Shown: piece after piece, positions 1 through 9,377 of the stretch
Numbering within the stretch: position 1 is the stretch's first letter
Layout: the number at the start of each line of letters is the position of its first letter
DNA from: Thiomicrospira aerophila AL3
Lineage (GTDB): Bacteria; Pseudomonadota; Gammaproteobacteria; Thiomicrospirales; Thiomicrospiraceae
Length of the DNA: 64,000 nucleotides
NCBI RefSeq assembly: GCF_000227665.2
Contig: NZ_CP007030.1
Span: 496,001-560,000, forward strand
Direction of reading: 5' to 3'
Translations under genes and position numbers: made by a program
The notes under the pieces: generated by a model
The model's input: the letters and a program-made list of their open reading frames with translations, nothing else
What the model was told of the DNA's origin: nothing
Database searches by the model: none

Positions 1-376
1 GTTCTTGTTGGTCGAGTGCTTTTGGACGCCCATGTTTGACATCACAAAATGGGCATTTGCGAGTACAAATATCGCCCATAATCATAAAGGTCGCGGTGCC
101 ATGACCAAAGCATTCGCCTAAATTAGGGCAAGAAGCTTCTTCACAAACCGTGTGCAGTTGATGCTCACGCAGGATTTGCTTGAGTTCGGTAATGCGATGA
201 ATGTCCTTGGCCTTGGGCAGTTTGGCGCGAATCCAATTAGGTTTGGCCAAGCGTTCACGTTCAGGGTCGGGGCGGTGCTTGAGCGCTTTGGTTTTATATT
301 CGCCTTTACTCATCGCTTGATTGCGAGCTTTAAGTCCGCCAATGGTATCGAGGCTGATTTCCTGATAGTTTTGCAT
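1..376 (-). CDS. lipA: Lipoyl synthase, N-terminal part (runs off window)
   Basis: Radical SAM enzyme that inserts sulfur into protein-bound octanoyl groups to make lipoate. Seen: reverse-strand frame from ATG at 376, beginning [14 protein letters not shown], with the auxiliary-cluster cysteine set [12 protein letters not shown] followed by the radical-SAM CxxxCxxC motif CTRKCPFC. Both cysteine sets are diagnostic of LipA. The remaining roughly 200 residues lie left of position 1. It follows lipB on the same strand with a 28-base gap, so lipB-lipA act in sequence: LipB transfers octanoate and LipA thiolates it. Confidence 0.95.
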   Translation of the reverse strand, partial: MQNYQEISLDTIGGLKARNQAMSKGEYKTKALKHRPDPERERLAKPNWIRAKLPKAKDIHRITELKQILREHQLHTVCEEASCPNLGECFGHGTATFMIMGDICTRKCPFCDVKHGRPKALDQQE

Positions 377-404
377 GGTCTAATCTCTTTGGGTCGAGGG
401 GCTA

Positions 405-1067
405 TTATAACGAAGATGCGCCATGTGCGTGAAGTGCGGCGATAAGATGGCTGAGTAACGCCTCGCCAAGCTGCTCAGAATCGTGGCTTGTATCGAAGTT
501 AGGTAAATGGTTGCTGACTTGCGTCATCTGCATGCCTGTCAGCCCGCAAGGGGTAATCCACTGAAACGGACTAAGGTCCATTGCGACGTTTAGCGCCAGA
601 CCATGATAGCTGCATTGGCGTTTAACCTTTAAGCCCAGTGAAGCAATTTTTTGACCGGCCACATAAAGGCCAGGCGCATCAGCGCGGGCGGTGGCGGTGA
701 TGCCAAAATCAGCTAAAAGTTGAATGCCTGTCTGTTCAAGCAGATGAACGAGTGCTTTGACACCGAGCTGGCGACGTTTTAGGTTAAGCAGCGGATAGAC
801 GATCCATTGTCCCGGCCCGTGATAGGTGATTTGGCCGCCACGGTCAGTTTGGATCAGTGGGATGTTTGCTGGGCGTTGCAAGAGATCTAGCAGGTTTTTG
901 GTATCGCCGTTCAGACCCTGAGTAAATACCGGTGGATGCTGAACTAACCAAATTTCATCGTCGGTGTCAGAGTGGCGTGCTTGGGTGAAATTCTGCATCG
1001 CTTGGTAGCAGGCCTGGTAGTCAATTAATCCCAGGCGTTTAATATGAATGGGCAGACCAGCCGCCAT
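405..1067 (-). CDS. lipB: Octanoyl-[ACP]:protein N-octanoyltransferase
   Basis: Transfers octanoate from acyl carrier protein to lipoyl domains via a Cys/Lys acyl-enzyme. Seen: GGQITYHGPGQW, the catalytic lysine in GQKIASLG and the catalytic cysteine in TPCGLTGM. Their spacing of 34 residues equals that of E. coli K135/C169. Start: ATG at 1067 gives 220 residues, close to the usual length. An upstream TTG at 1091 would overlap the ybeD-like gene and has no better ribosome site, so it is less likely. Lies between the YbeD-like gene and lipA, the same neighbourhood as in E. coli. Confidence 0.93.
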   Translation of the reverse strand: MAAGLPIHIKRLGLIDYQACYQAMQNFTQARHSDTDDEIWLVQHPPVFTQGLNGDTKNLLDLLQRPANIPLIQTDRGGQITYHGPGQWIVYPLLNLKRRQLGVKALVHLLEQTGIQLLADFGITATARADAPGLYVAGQKIASLGLKVKRQCSYHGLALNVAMDLSPFQWITPCGLTGMQMTQVSNHLPNFDTSHDSEQLGEALLSHLIAALHAHGASSL

Positions 1068-1078
1068 AGTTACCGCGC

Positions 1079-1381
1079 TTAAAGCGTCCAAAGTACATCA
1101 GGGTGGGTATTAAGTTCACCATAGATGCCATGAATTTGTTGAATATGGGTGGCGTAAATGGTGATTTTTACTGATACATATTTGCCATTTTTAGAGGCTT
1201 GCAAGCGTATCGCATCGCGGCTGACGTCAGGCGCGTGTTTTTGGGTGGTTTGATAAACCAGCTCAACAAACTCGTCACAATGTTGTCCCATCGCTTTTAA
1301 TTCAAAGTGACAAGGAAATTCAATTAACGTGTCGGGCTGATTGGGCGCAGTTGTGTGAGTTGGGTACTTATTGTCTGTCAT
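1079..1381 (-). CDS. ybeD: YbeD-like DUF493 protein
   Basis: Small protein of 100 residues in the DUF493/UPF0250 family, encoded beside lipB in many gammaproteobacteria. Its biochemical role is not established; the fold resembles small regulatory ferredoxin-like domains. Seen: the C-terminal half FVELVYQTTQKHAPDV and KYVSVKITIYATH followed by HPDVLWTL at the end, which matches the family pattern. An AGGA ribosome site lies 5 bases before the ATG. Upstream aminotransferase stop is 9 bases away, so it belongs to the dacA-dat-ybeD-lipB-lipA run. Confidence 0.85.
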   Translation of the reverse strand: MTDNKYPTHTTAPNQPDTLIEFPCHFELKAMGQHCDEFVELVYQTTQKHAPDVSRDAIRLQASKNGKYVSVKITIYATHIQQIHGIYGELNTHPDVLWTL

Positions 1382-1390
1382 GCCTATCCT

Positions 1391-2251
1391 TTAACGATTT
1401 TTATACGCTTGATACAGGTCAAACATCTGTGACCAAAGCCGACCAGCTTGGCCAGAGCCAACGGGCTGATGATTAAGCCGCACAATCGGAATAATCTCTT
1501 TGGTTGAACTGGCTAACCATAATTCATCGGCGGTACTTAGTTCAGCTTGATCAATATCGCGCTCAATAAATTCTATATGGTGTTGGCGACAAAGTTTTTC
1601 AACCACCAGTCGGGTAATGCCTGGCAATATAAATTCATTGAGCGGCGGGGTATGAATAGTGCCATCTTTAATTAAAAACATATTGCTCGCGCTACCTTCA
1701 GTTACGCGGCCGTCAGGTCTAACTAACAACGCATCTTGCGCTTCTGCGGCCTGTGCCGCTTGTTTAGCCATGACGTTGGCTAACAGAGTAATCGCTTTGA
1801 TATCACAATGTTGCCAACGTAAATCGGCATGAGTAATCGCCGCAATACCCTGGCTAACTTTTCGTTTGTCTATCGGCGCTAGGGGGTTGGTATAGGCAAG
1901 TAGCGTAGGGATTAATTCAGCGGCCGGCAAATGATCACGGGGTGTTTGTACACCTCGGGTGATTTGTAGATAAATAAACTGATGAGGCCAAGGGTGGCGT
2001 TGAATCAGTTCGTTTAGCAAGGCTAACCAGGCCTGCTGATCGAGTGGGTTGGGGATATGGGTTAACGCAAGCGAGCGCTCAAGTCTGGCATAGTGTGCCG
2101 GCCACTCAAATACTTGTTGGTTGTAAACCGGTACCACTTCATAAACGCCGTCGCCAAATAAAAAACCTCGGTCAAGGACCGAGATTTTCGTTTCGTGCAA
2201 AGGCTGAAATTGGCCATTTAGATATGCCCATTGCGTCACCTTATCGCTCAT
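1391..2251 (-). CDS. dat: D-amino acid aminotransferase (PLP class IV)
   Basis: Class IV PLP transaminase of 286 residues, probably interconverting D-alanine and D-glutamate for the cell wall. Seen: GFLFGDGVYEVVPVY near residue 30 and RWQHCDIKAITLL, where the PLP lysine is about residue 152. The CDIK context favours the D-amino acid enzymes over branched-chain aminotransferases. The C-terminal half has the class IV signature around EGSASNMFLI. Starts 2 bases after dacA stops, so D-alanine metabolism and D-Ala carboxypeptidase are co-transcribed. Aminodeoxychorismate lyase is a less likely alternative. Confidence 0.85.
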   Translation of the reverse strand: MSDKVTQWAYLNGQFQPLHETKISVLDRGFLFGDGVYEVVPVYNQQVFEWPAHYARLERSLALTHIPNPLDQQAWLALLNELIQRHPWPHQFIYLQITRGVQTPRDHLPAAELIPTLLAYTNPLAPIDKRKVSQGIAAITHADLRWQHCDIKAITLLANVMAKQAAQAAEAQDALLVRPDGRVTEGSASNMFLIKDGTIHTPPLNEFILPGITRLVVEKLCRQHHIEFIERDIDQAELSTADELWLASSTKEIIPIVRLNHQPVGSGQAGRLWSQMFDLYQAYKNR

Positions 2252-2253
2252 GG

Positions 2254-3426
2254 CTAGTTACCAAAGCTAAATAGGTTTTTAAAGAAGAGTTTGATGCTGT
2301 CAAACAACCGTTTAAAAAACGAGCCTTTTTCAACTGCTTCAAGGGCGACTATCGCTGGCTCCGCTAGGATTTCGTTATTGAAACTAATTTGTAAGCTACC
2401 AATTTGATCGCCAGTTGCGATGGGCGCATTGAGTTTGTTAGGAATCACTAACTCAATCGCTAGGTTTTGGTATTGACCACGTGGAATGGTGACATGGACG
2501 GCCTCTTCAACGCCGATGTTAATAAGGTCCTTGGCACCGCCAAAAACTCGCGTTTCTTGTAGACGTTGTCCCGCATCATATAGTTTGTGGCCTTCAAAGA
2601 AACGGAACGCATAGTTAATTAAACGTTGGCTTTCGGCAATACGTTGGTTAGCACTATCTGTACCCGCTATAACACTAATAACACGCATATCATCACGCTT
2701 AGCTGAACTGACTAAACAATAGCCAGCGGAACTGGTATGGCCAGTTTTTAAGCCATCAACGGTTGGATCTTGCCACAATAAACGGTTACGGTTGAACTGA
2801 GTAATACCGTTAAAGGTAAAACTGCGCTCAGAGTACCAGCTGTAAAACTCGGGAAACTCATTAATCAGCGCACGGGCAAGAATGGCCAGGTCACGTGCTG
2901 TGGTTAGATGCTCAGGGTCAGGAAGTCCTGTGGAGTTCAGAAAGTTGGTATTAGTCATGCCAAGTTTTGCGGCATATTGATTCATTAAGATTGCAAAGTC
3001 TTCTTCGGTTCGGGCGATGTGTTCTGCTAAGGCCACACTGGCATCATTCCCAGACTGAATGACCATGCCACGAATCAAATCTTCAACCGACACTTGTGTA
3101 TCGACTTCAATAAACATACGTGAACCGGGCATACGCCAAGCTTTATGGCTAATCGTTACCATATCATCGAGCTGAATGCGGCCATTGCGAATTTCACTAA
3201 ACACGACATAGCCGGTCATGATTTTCGTCAAACTAGCCGGTTCAATTTTCATGTCAGGTTCTTGGCTGGTGATTATCGCGCCGCTGTCAAAGTCCATCAC
3301 AATGTGAGCGGTGCCTGCCACATTAGGCGGTGATGGGATAATGAACGGGGTATTGGCCAACACTTTAGGTGCAATTAAGCTAAGGCTGACCAAAAGACTC
3401 ACGAACAGTGTACGACTTAGTTTCAT
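2254..3426 (-). CDS. dacA: D-Ala-D-Ala carboxypeptidase (PBP5/6 type)
   Basis: Periplasmic low-molecular-mass penicillin-binding protein that trims the terminal D-Ala of peptidoglycan stem peptides. Seen: N-terminal signal peptide (residues 1-24, ending near VLA), SxxK motif S65-K68 in EPASLTKIM, SGN at 125-127, KTG at 227-229, then a PBP5 C-terminal domain and a terminal amphipathic, phenylalanine-rich helix that would anchor the protein to the membrane. All active-site motifs are intact and 390 residues is typical. Located downstream of rodA on the same strand after an 84-base gap. Confidence 0.95.
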   Translation of the reverse strand: MKLSRTLFVSLLVSLSLIAPKVLANTPFIIPSPPNVAGTAHIVMDFDSGAIITSQEPDMKIEPASLTKIMTGYVVFSEIRNGRIQLDDMVTISHKAWRMPGSRMFIEVDTQVSVEDLIRGMVIQSGNDASVALAEHIARTEEDFAILMNQYAAKLGMTNTNFLNSTGLPDPEHLTTARDLAILARALINEFPEFYSWYSERSFTFNGITQFNRNRLLWQDPTVDGLKTGHTSSAGYCLVSSAKRDDMRVISVIAGTDSANQRIAESQRLINYAFRFFEGHKLYDAGQRLQETRVFGGAKDLINIGVEEAVHVTIPRGQYQNLAIELVIPNKLNAPIATGDQIGSLQISFNNEILAEPAIVALEAVEKGSFFKRLFDSIKLFFKNLFSFGN

Positions 3427-3510
3427 AAAGCTAGACTCATAAAAGGTTTAAATAGTAATGGCATAATTTATCATAAATGAGGCATGTTTTGGGCTTAATG
3501 CTACTCAAAA

Positions 3511-4659
3511 CTAAGCCTCCTGGTTGTTTTGATATAGAAACTTCTTATGGGTATGGATTGACATTAGTATCCCAAAACTGATCAGTAGGGTGACCATAGA
3601 CGTCCCGCCATAGCTTATAAGCGGTAAGGGTAAGCCTACCACAGGGAATAAGCCGCTTACCATGCCAATATTGACAAGGATATAGATAAAAAACGTGAGG
3701 GTGAAGCTTGCCGCGACCAATTGGGCATAACGCTCTTGAGCTTGATAAGCGATCATTAAGCCACGTACCAATACAAATAAATAAACGACAAGCAGAGCCA
3801 CAACACCAATGAGGCCAAACTCTTCAGCAAACACTGAAAAAATAAAGTCGGTGGTGCTTTCAGGTAAAAATTCCAAATGGGCTTGGGTGCTTCCTAAAAA
3901 GCCTTTACCTTCAATACCCCCAGAGCCAATCGCAATTTTTGATTGAATAATGTGATAGCCGGCACCTAAAGGGTCTGATTCCGGGTTTAAAAAGGTTAGG
4001 ATGCGTTGTTGTTGATAGGAATGGAGGAAGTTCCATGCAATAGGTGCGCTAGCAAGAAGTGTAACTAATGCACCGACAATAAATTTCCATGGCAGGCCTG
4101 CTAAAAAAACCACAAACAAACCGCTCATTGCAATAAGTAGTGCGGTACCCAAGTCGGGTTGTAAAAAAATCATCCCAGCCGTGAGCAGGGTTAATAAGAT
4201 GCCTAGGATAAACCTTAGCGGATGAATGCGAAGATCGTGGCTGATAAATAGCCAAGCGATCATCATTGGGAGCACTAGCTTCATCATTTCAGAGGGTTGA
4301 AAGCGAACAAAGCCCAAGTCTAACCAACGTTGTGCCCCTTTACCCATATCGCCCACAACCAGTACGGCAATGAGCATAAAAAAACCAGCAATAAAAAACC
4401 AAGGTGTAACCAATTTAAGCCAGGACGGTGGGATTTGAGCAAATATTAGCATTAAAACTACGGCAATCCCCATTCTAATAGCATGGTTTTTGGTCACCTG
4501 CCAGTCGGCACCTGATGCACTGTAGATAGTCATTAAACTGATTGTGAGTAGCGTAGCCAGACCTAAAAGCAGCCAGCCATCAATATGAATGCGTGCCAGC
4601 CAATTTTTGGGTTTAACATAGGTTGAACCCAGCCGAGCTTTAGACCAGAGTGCTATCAT
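3511..4659 (-). CDS. rodA: Rod-shape SEDS peptidoglycan glycosyltransferase RodA
   Basis: Polytopic SEDS-family glycan polymerase of the elongasome, partner of PBP2. Seen: about ten hydrophobic membrane segments across 382 residues, with FQPSEMMKL and the C-terminal PLPLISYGGTS block that are conserved in FtsW/RodA. GWHIIQSKIAIGSGG-type text (here GYHIIQSKIAIG) precedes GFLGSTQAHLEFLPE, typical of RodA rather than FtsW. Overlaps the end of mrdA by 4 bases, indicating translational coupling with its transpeptidase partner. Confidence 0.96.
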   Translation of the reverse strand: MIALWSKARLGSTYVKPKNWLARIHIDGWLLLGLATLLTISLMTIYSASGADWQVTKNHAIRMGIAVVLMLIFAQIPPSWLKLVTPWFFIAGFFMLIAVLVVGDMGKGAQRWLDLGFVRFQPSEMMKLVLPMMIAWLFISHDLRIHPLRFILGILLTLLTAGMIFLQPDLGTALLIAMSGLFVVFLAGLPWKFIVGALVTLLASAPIAWNFLHSYQQQRILTFLNPESDPLGAGYHIIQSKIAIGSGGIEGKGFLGSTQAHLEFLPESTTDFIFSVFAEEFGLIGVVALLVVYLFVLVRGLMIAYQAQERYAQLVAASFTLTFFIYILVNIGMVSGLFPVVGLPLPLISYGGTSMVTLLISFGILMSIHTHKKFLYQNNQEA

Positions 4660-6488
4660 CGTAATTCTCGCTGGTAATAATCTATCGCCCGAATGGCAAT
4701 AGGCGCAGCAGTGCGACCGCCTCCGCCCCCATTTTCAACGATAATACTAATCGCAATATTGGGTTGATGGGCGGGTGCAAAAGCTACAAAAAGTGCGTGA
4801 TTATGAAGACGCTTATCTAGCTCTTCCTCTACATAAAGTTGATCATTTAAGCTAAACACCTGCGCCGTTCCAGTTTTGCCAGCAATTTTATATCCTTGAA
4901 TGTGTCTGCCTGAGCTCCAAGCCGTACCCCTGGGGGTGTGCACCGAATCGATCATGCCATTAATAACATATTCCCAGTTTTGACGATTACGAATCGGCAG
5001 TTGATGCATAGTGGGTTCAAGGTCACGCTTAAAATGCGGGGTGATGACTTTGCCGCGATTGGCTAAAATACTGGTAGCCTGTGCTAATTGTAAAGGCGTC
5101 ACTAGATTATAGCCTTGTCCTATTGAGGAGATAATGGTTTCACCGCGAAACCAAGGTTGTCCGTGAGTGGCTCGCTTCCATGCCTGTGAAGGTAGAATTC
5201 CCATTTGTTCACCGGGATGATCAACGCCGGTTAGTGCACCAAAACCAAAGGGTGCTAAGATGTCGTGAATAGTATCAATACCCATGTCTAGGCTCATTTT
5301 GTAGTAGAAGGTGTCCACCGATTCAACAATGGAGCGTTTTAGGTCTGTCCAACCATGTCCTTCGCGTCGCCAATTGTGGTAGCGCCGATCTTGAAATTCA
5401 AAATAACCTGGATCAAAAATTCGTTCAGTCATGGTGGTGAACCCAAGTTCCAAAGCACCTAACGCCGTTATGGGTTTTGTGGTTGAACCGGGCGGATATT
5501 GACCTCTACTAGCACGATTGATCAGTGGGCGTTCTGGGTCGTTTAATAGGGTATTGTATTCGCTGTGACTGATGCCATCGACGAACAAGTTGGCATCATA
5601 ACTTGGTGTGCTGACAAAGGCTAAAATCTGCCCTGTGCTCGGTTCTATTGCCACCGCAGCAGCGCGTCGTCCTGCTAACTCTTGTTCTAAAAATTGTTGT
5701 AGGCGGATATCAACGGTTAGGTGTAAGTCCTCCCCCGGGGTAGCTGGAATCTGTTCAAGAATGCGGATAACTCGGCCACGCGCATTGGTTTCGACCCGCC
5801 TTAAACCAGGCTGGCCGTGTAAGCTGGATTCATAAAATCTTTCTAACCCTGACTTCCCAATAATATCGGTCCCACGATAACGTGCTCGATCAATACGCGC
5901 CATATCTTGTTCACTAATTCGGCCAACATAGCCCACAAGATGCGCGGTTGTTTCACCAAATGGATAGACACGTTTTTGGCGAGCAGTTAGTTGAATGCCT
6001 GGAAACTTATGATTATGAGCGGCAAAGACAGCGGCTTGCTGTTCATTCAGGCTGACTGGAAACACATGCGTTTGATGTCGCGGTAATCGCAATATGCGTT
6101 GGGCAAACTGTTCTAGTCTTTCTGGGTCTAAGTCAGGAAATAAAACTTGTAAATCATTAATACTTTCAGCTAGGTTAGGGATACGTTCCCGGGTAAAACT
6201 TAATGAGAAAACGGGACGATTATCGGCCAAAATTCTGCCTTGGCGATCAAAGATTTTACCGCGTTCTGGCGGAATGACCTGAACAGAGATACGGTTGCCT
6301 TCAGCAAGACCCAAATAGGTTTCATAATGGTGATATTGTAGATACACCATGCGGGTAATAAGACCGCTAAATGTGATTAAAATAACGGCGAGGGCGATCC
6401 AAAGTCTTTGCTTGAAGGGCCAACTATTGTTTTTTTTGGGTGTCCAACTGTTGCCCATTTCAGAAGACTTTTTATTAAATAGTGCCAT
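4656..6488 (-). CDS. mrdA: Penicillin-binding protein 2, transpeptidase
   Basis: Class B PBP that cross-links peptidoglycan during elongation. Seen: one N-terminal membrane helix (about residues 28-48), the PBP dimerisation domain starting at PERGKIFDRQGR, and the transpeptidase motifs SxxK (PPGSTTKP, S335-K338), SVD in IVESVDTFYY (390-392) and KTGTAQ near residue 545. The ENGGGGGRTAAPIA tail is also characteristic. Length 610 residues is normal. Lies between mreD and rodA, 6 bases after mreD. Confidence 0.96.
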   Translation of the reverse strand: MALFNKKSSEMGNSWTPKKNNSWPFKQRLWIALAVILITFSGLITRMVYLQYHHYETYLGLAEGNRISVQVIPPERGKIFDRQGRILADNRPVFSLSFTRERIPNLAESINDLQVLFPDLDPERLEQFAQRILRLPRHQTHVFPVSLNEQQAAVFAAHNHKFPGIQLTARQKRVYPFGETTAHLVGYVGRISEQDMARIDRARYRGTDIIGKSGLERFYESSLHGQPGLRRVETNARGRVIRILEQIPATPGEDLHLTVDIRLQQFLEQELAGRRAAAVAIEPSTGQILAFVSTPSYDANLFVDGISHSEYNTLLNDPERPLINRASRGQYPPGSTTKPITALGALELGFTTMTERIFDPGYFEFQDRRYHNWRREGHGWTDLKRSIVESVDTFYYKMSLDMGIDTIHDILAPFGFGALTGVDHPGEQMGILPSQAWKRATHGQPWFRGETIISSIGQGYNLVTPLQLAQATSILANRGKVITPHFKRDLEPTMHQLPIRNRQNWEYVINGMIDSVHTPRGTAWSSGRHIQGYKIAGKTGTAQVFSLNDQLYVEEELDKRLHNHALFVAFAPAHQPNIAISIIVENGGGGGRTAAPIAIRAIDYYQRELR

Positions 6489-6494
6489 AGTCTG

Positions 6495-6998
6495 CTAGGT
6501 GTGGGTATGGAGAGAGATTATCCAGCGAAAGCTCATATAAATAGGCACCCAAAGTAATCCTGCTAGCAGAGGTACTGTCCAGTAATGCCAAGTTTGAGAG
6601 CCCGTTAAGATTTCACCGTTCATTAAGTAATTAGTGAGTTGGTAGATCGCTAAATAAAAAGTAATCACTAGTGATTGTTGCCAAATCCTATAGCTTCGAA
6701 AACGTAGCCTAATACGTAGCATCAAAAACATAAGTAAAACAAAAAGCAATGCATGCATGCCAAGCAGCGATTGATACAAGCCATCATATAAAAGACCTAG
6801 TATAAAAACACTAATTAGGTGTGGGGAATGGATGTAGTAGGTTGTCCAAAAAAAGGCAATAATCAACGCTAGTGGTGGAAGAAAAAAAGGCATGGTCAGC
6901 TGTAGGTTAATGGCATTTAAAGTAAGTGCAACAAAATAACTTAACAGCCATAACCAGGTGACCCTAGAAAATTCGATGTCATTAATTCTATCAGTCAT
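6495..6998 (-). CDS. mreD: Rod shape-determining membrane protein MreD
   Basis: Integral membrane component of the elongasome, 167 residues with about five hydrophobic segments. Recognition rests on size, hydrophobicity, the LGLLYDGLYQSLLGMHAL stretch typical of MreD, and its position between mreC and mrdA. Overlaps the mreC 3' end by 8 bases, consistent with translational coupling. It likely scaffolds MreC to the inner membrane. Confidence 0.92.
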   Translation of the reverse strand: MTDRINDIEFSRVTWLWLLSYFVALTLNAINLQLTMPFFLPPLALIIAFFWTTYYIHSPHLISVFILGLLYDGLYQSLLGMHALLFVLLMFLMLRIRLRFRSYRIWQQSLVITFYLAIYQLTNYLMNGEILTGSQTWHYWTVPLLAGLLWVPIYMSFRWIISLHTHT

Positions 6999-7818
6999 CT
7001 TTTTGTCTTTCTATGATAAGGACTTCATAACTGTGCTGCAGGTTGGCAAGTGGCCTCGCTTTAATTGTAAGGTAGCTTTCACCAGGAAATTGTTCAACGC
7101 TCTCGATTGTTGCAACCGGGTAGCCAGATGGAAATAAGCCGTCTAATCCAGAAGTAACCAGCAAGTCATCAACTCTTACAGAGCTGTTAGTGGGCATGAA
7201 GTGCAATTGTGTCATCCCATTGCCCATGCCTGTTAGGATGCCGCGTGCCCCTGTTCGTATATTTCTAACTGAGATCTGATGGTTGGGGTCACTAATAAGC
7301 AGTACGCGACTTTTAAATGGAGTGACTTCGCTTATTTGCCCAACAACACCCTCTGCATCAACGACGGGTTGCTGTAAGCGCACCCCATTTATTAAACCTT
7401 TATTTAGCGTCTTGTATTCAGTGATGGGTGTTATTGAGAATTGAATGACGCTGGCAATTTGTAAATCATAATTAGCCATACGTCCCGTTGTACCCAATAA
7501 GCGTTGCAATCTTTCTAGTTCGTGCTCTGTGGTATCAAGGTGAGCAAGTCTATTTCTTAGGAGTAGATTCTCAGAACGTAATTGTAGTAATTCATTTCTA
7601 AGTTCTGCTTGATCAGTACTGGAACTCAAATACCAGCTGTGTACTTGAAAAGGCAGGTTAGCTACCCTTTCAACGGGTTCAAGTGCTGTTGCAAGTAAAC
7701 TTTTTACCTGACCAGAGTATTGACCATAATAATCGAAAACCATTAGCAACAAACTAAGGATGAATACCGCTAAGAAGTGAACGGCATCCTGTTGCGGGCT
7801 GCTGGCATTGAGGCTAAT
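6991..7818 (-). CDS. mreC: Rod shape-determining protein MreC, apparent AUU start
   Basis: Periplasmic scaffold of the elongasome: membrane anchor, coiled coil, then two beta-barrel domains. Seen: coiled coil from about ELRNELLQLRSENLLL to LERLQRLLG, and C-terminal MreC domain with the GVVGQISEV and VLLISDPNHQISV blocks. Start choice: the only ATG/GTG/TTG codons lie inside the anchor helix. Reading upstream, the frame stays open to a stop near 7848, and an ATT at 7816-7818 is preceded by a strong AGGAGA six bases away. This restores residues SLNASSPQQDAVHFLAVF and a full membrane helix, giving 275 residues. A TTG at 7752 would truncate the anchor. Confidence 0.9.
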   Translation of the reverse strand: MSLNASSPQQDAVHFLAVFILSLLLMVFDYYGQYSGQVKSLLATALEPVERVANLPFQVHSWYLSSSTDQAELRNELLQLRSENLLLRNRLAHLDTTEHELERLQRLLGTTGRMANYDLQIASVIQFSITPITEYKTLNKGLINGVRLQQPVVDAEGVVGQISEVTPFKSRVLLISDPNHQISVRNIRTGARGILTGMGNGMTQLHFMPTNSSVRVDDLLVTSGLDGLFPSGYPVATIESVEQFPGESYLTIKARPLANLQHSYEVLIIERQKDD

Positions 7819-7853
7819 GGTCTGTCTCCTAACTTGACTTGAATACTAAAGGA

Positions 7854-8988
<1,135 letters not shown>

Positions 8989-8995
8989 GACTAAA

Positions 8996-9024
8996 TTGGC
9001 GTCACTTGGATTCAATGTTAAAAT
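8996..9024 (+). promoter_or_regulatory. Candidate sigma-70 promoter of gatCAB
   Basis: TTGGCG (8996-9001), 17 bases, TAAAAT (9019-9024): 4/6 and 5/6 consensus matches with ideal spacing. Transcription would start about 9031, giving a 40-base leader before gatC. The promoter position also argues against a gatC start at the upstream ATG at 8982. Confidence 0.45.
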
Positions 9025-9071
9025 TACTGGCTTTAGTAATCCGGTCAAAAATTTTTAAAAGGGTCGTCTGT

Positions 9072-9359
9072 ATGGCTTTATCAGAACAAGAAGTATTGAA
9101 AATCGCTAAATTGTCGGCACTTGATGTATCTTCGCAGGATTTAAGCCGGTTGTCGGCTAAGTTATCGAATGTGTTGGATTTATTTGCTCAATTAGAGCAG
9201 GTCAATACCGATCATGTGTTGCCGATGGCGCACCCGCTGGATAAAGTCCAGCGCTTACGAGCTGACCAAGCAGTAGCGGACATTCCACGTGATAAATATC
9301 AGGCCATCGCTCCGGCATGTGAGCAAGGGTTATATTTAGTCCCCAAAGTGATTGATTAA
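9072..9359 (+). CDS. gatC: Asp-tRNA(Asn)/Glu-tRNA(Gln) amidotransferase subunit C
   Basis: Small chaperone-like subunit that clamps GatA and GatB in the tRNA-dependent amidotransferase. Seen: 95 residues, KIAKLSALDVSSQDL near the N-terminus and the PMAHPLDKVQRLRAD loop followed by GLYLVPKVID at the end, which is the standard GatC C-terminus. Start chosen at ATG 9072 because an in-frame ATG at 8982 lies upstream of the predicted promoter and would add 30 residues absent from the family. First gene of gatCAB. Confidence 0.93.
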   Translation: MALSEQEVLKIAKLSALDVSSQDLSRLSAKLSNVLDLFAQLEQVNTDHVLPMAHPLDKVQRLRADQAVADIPRDKYQAIAPACEQGLYLVPKVID

Positions 9360-9377
9360 AATAAGAGAAGCGCATTA

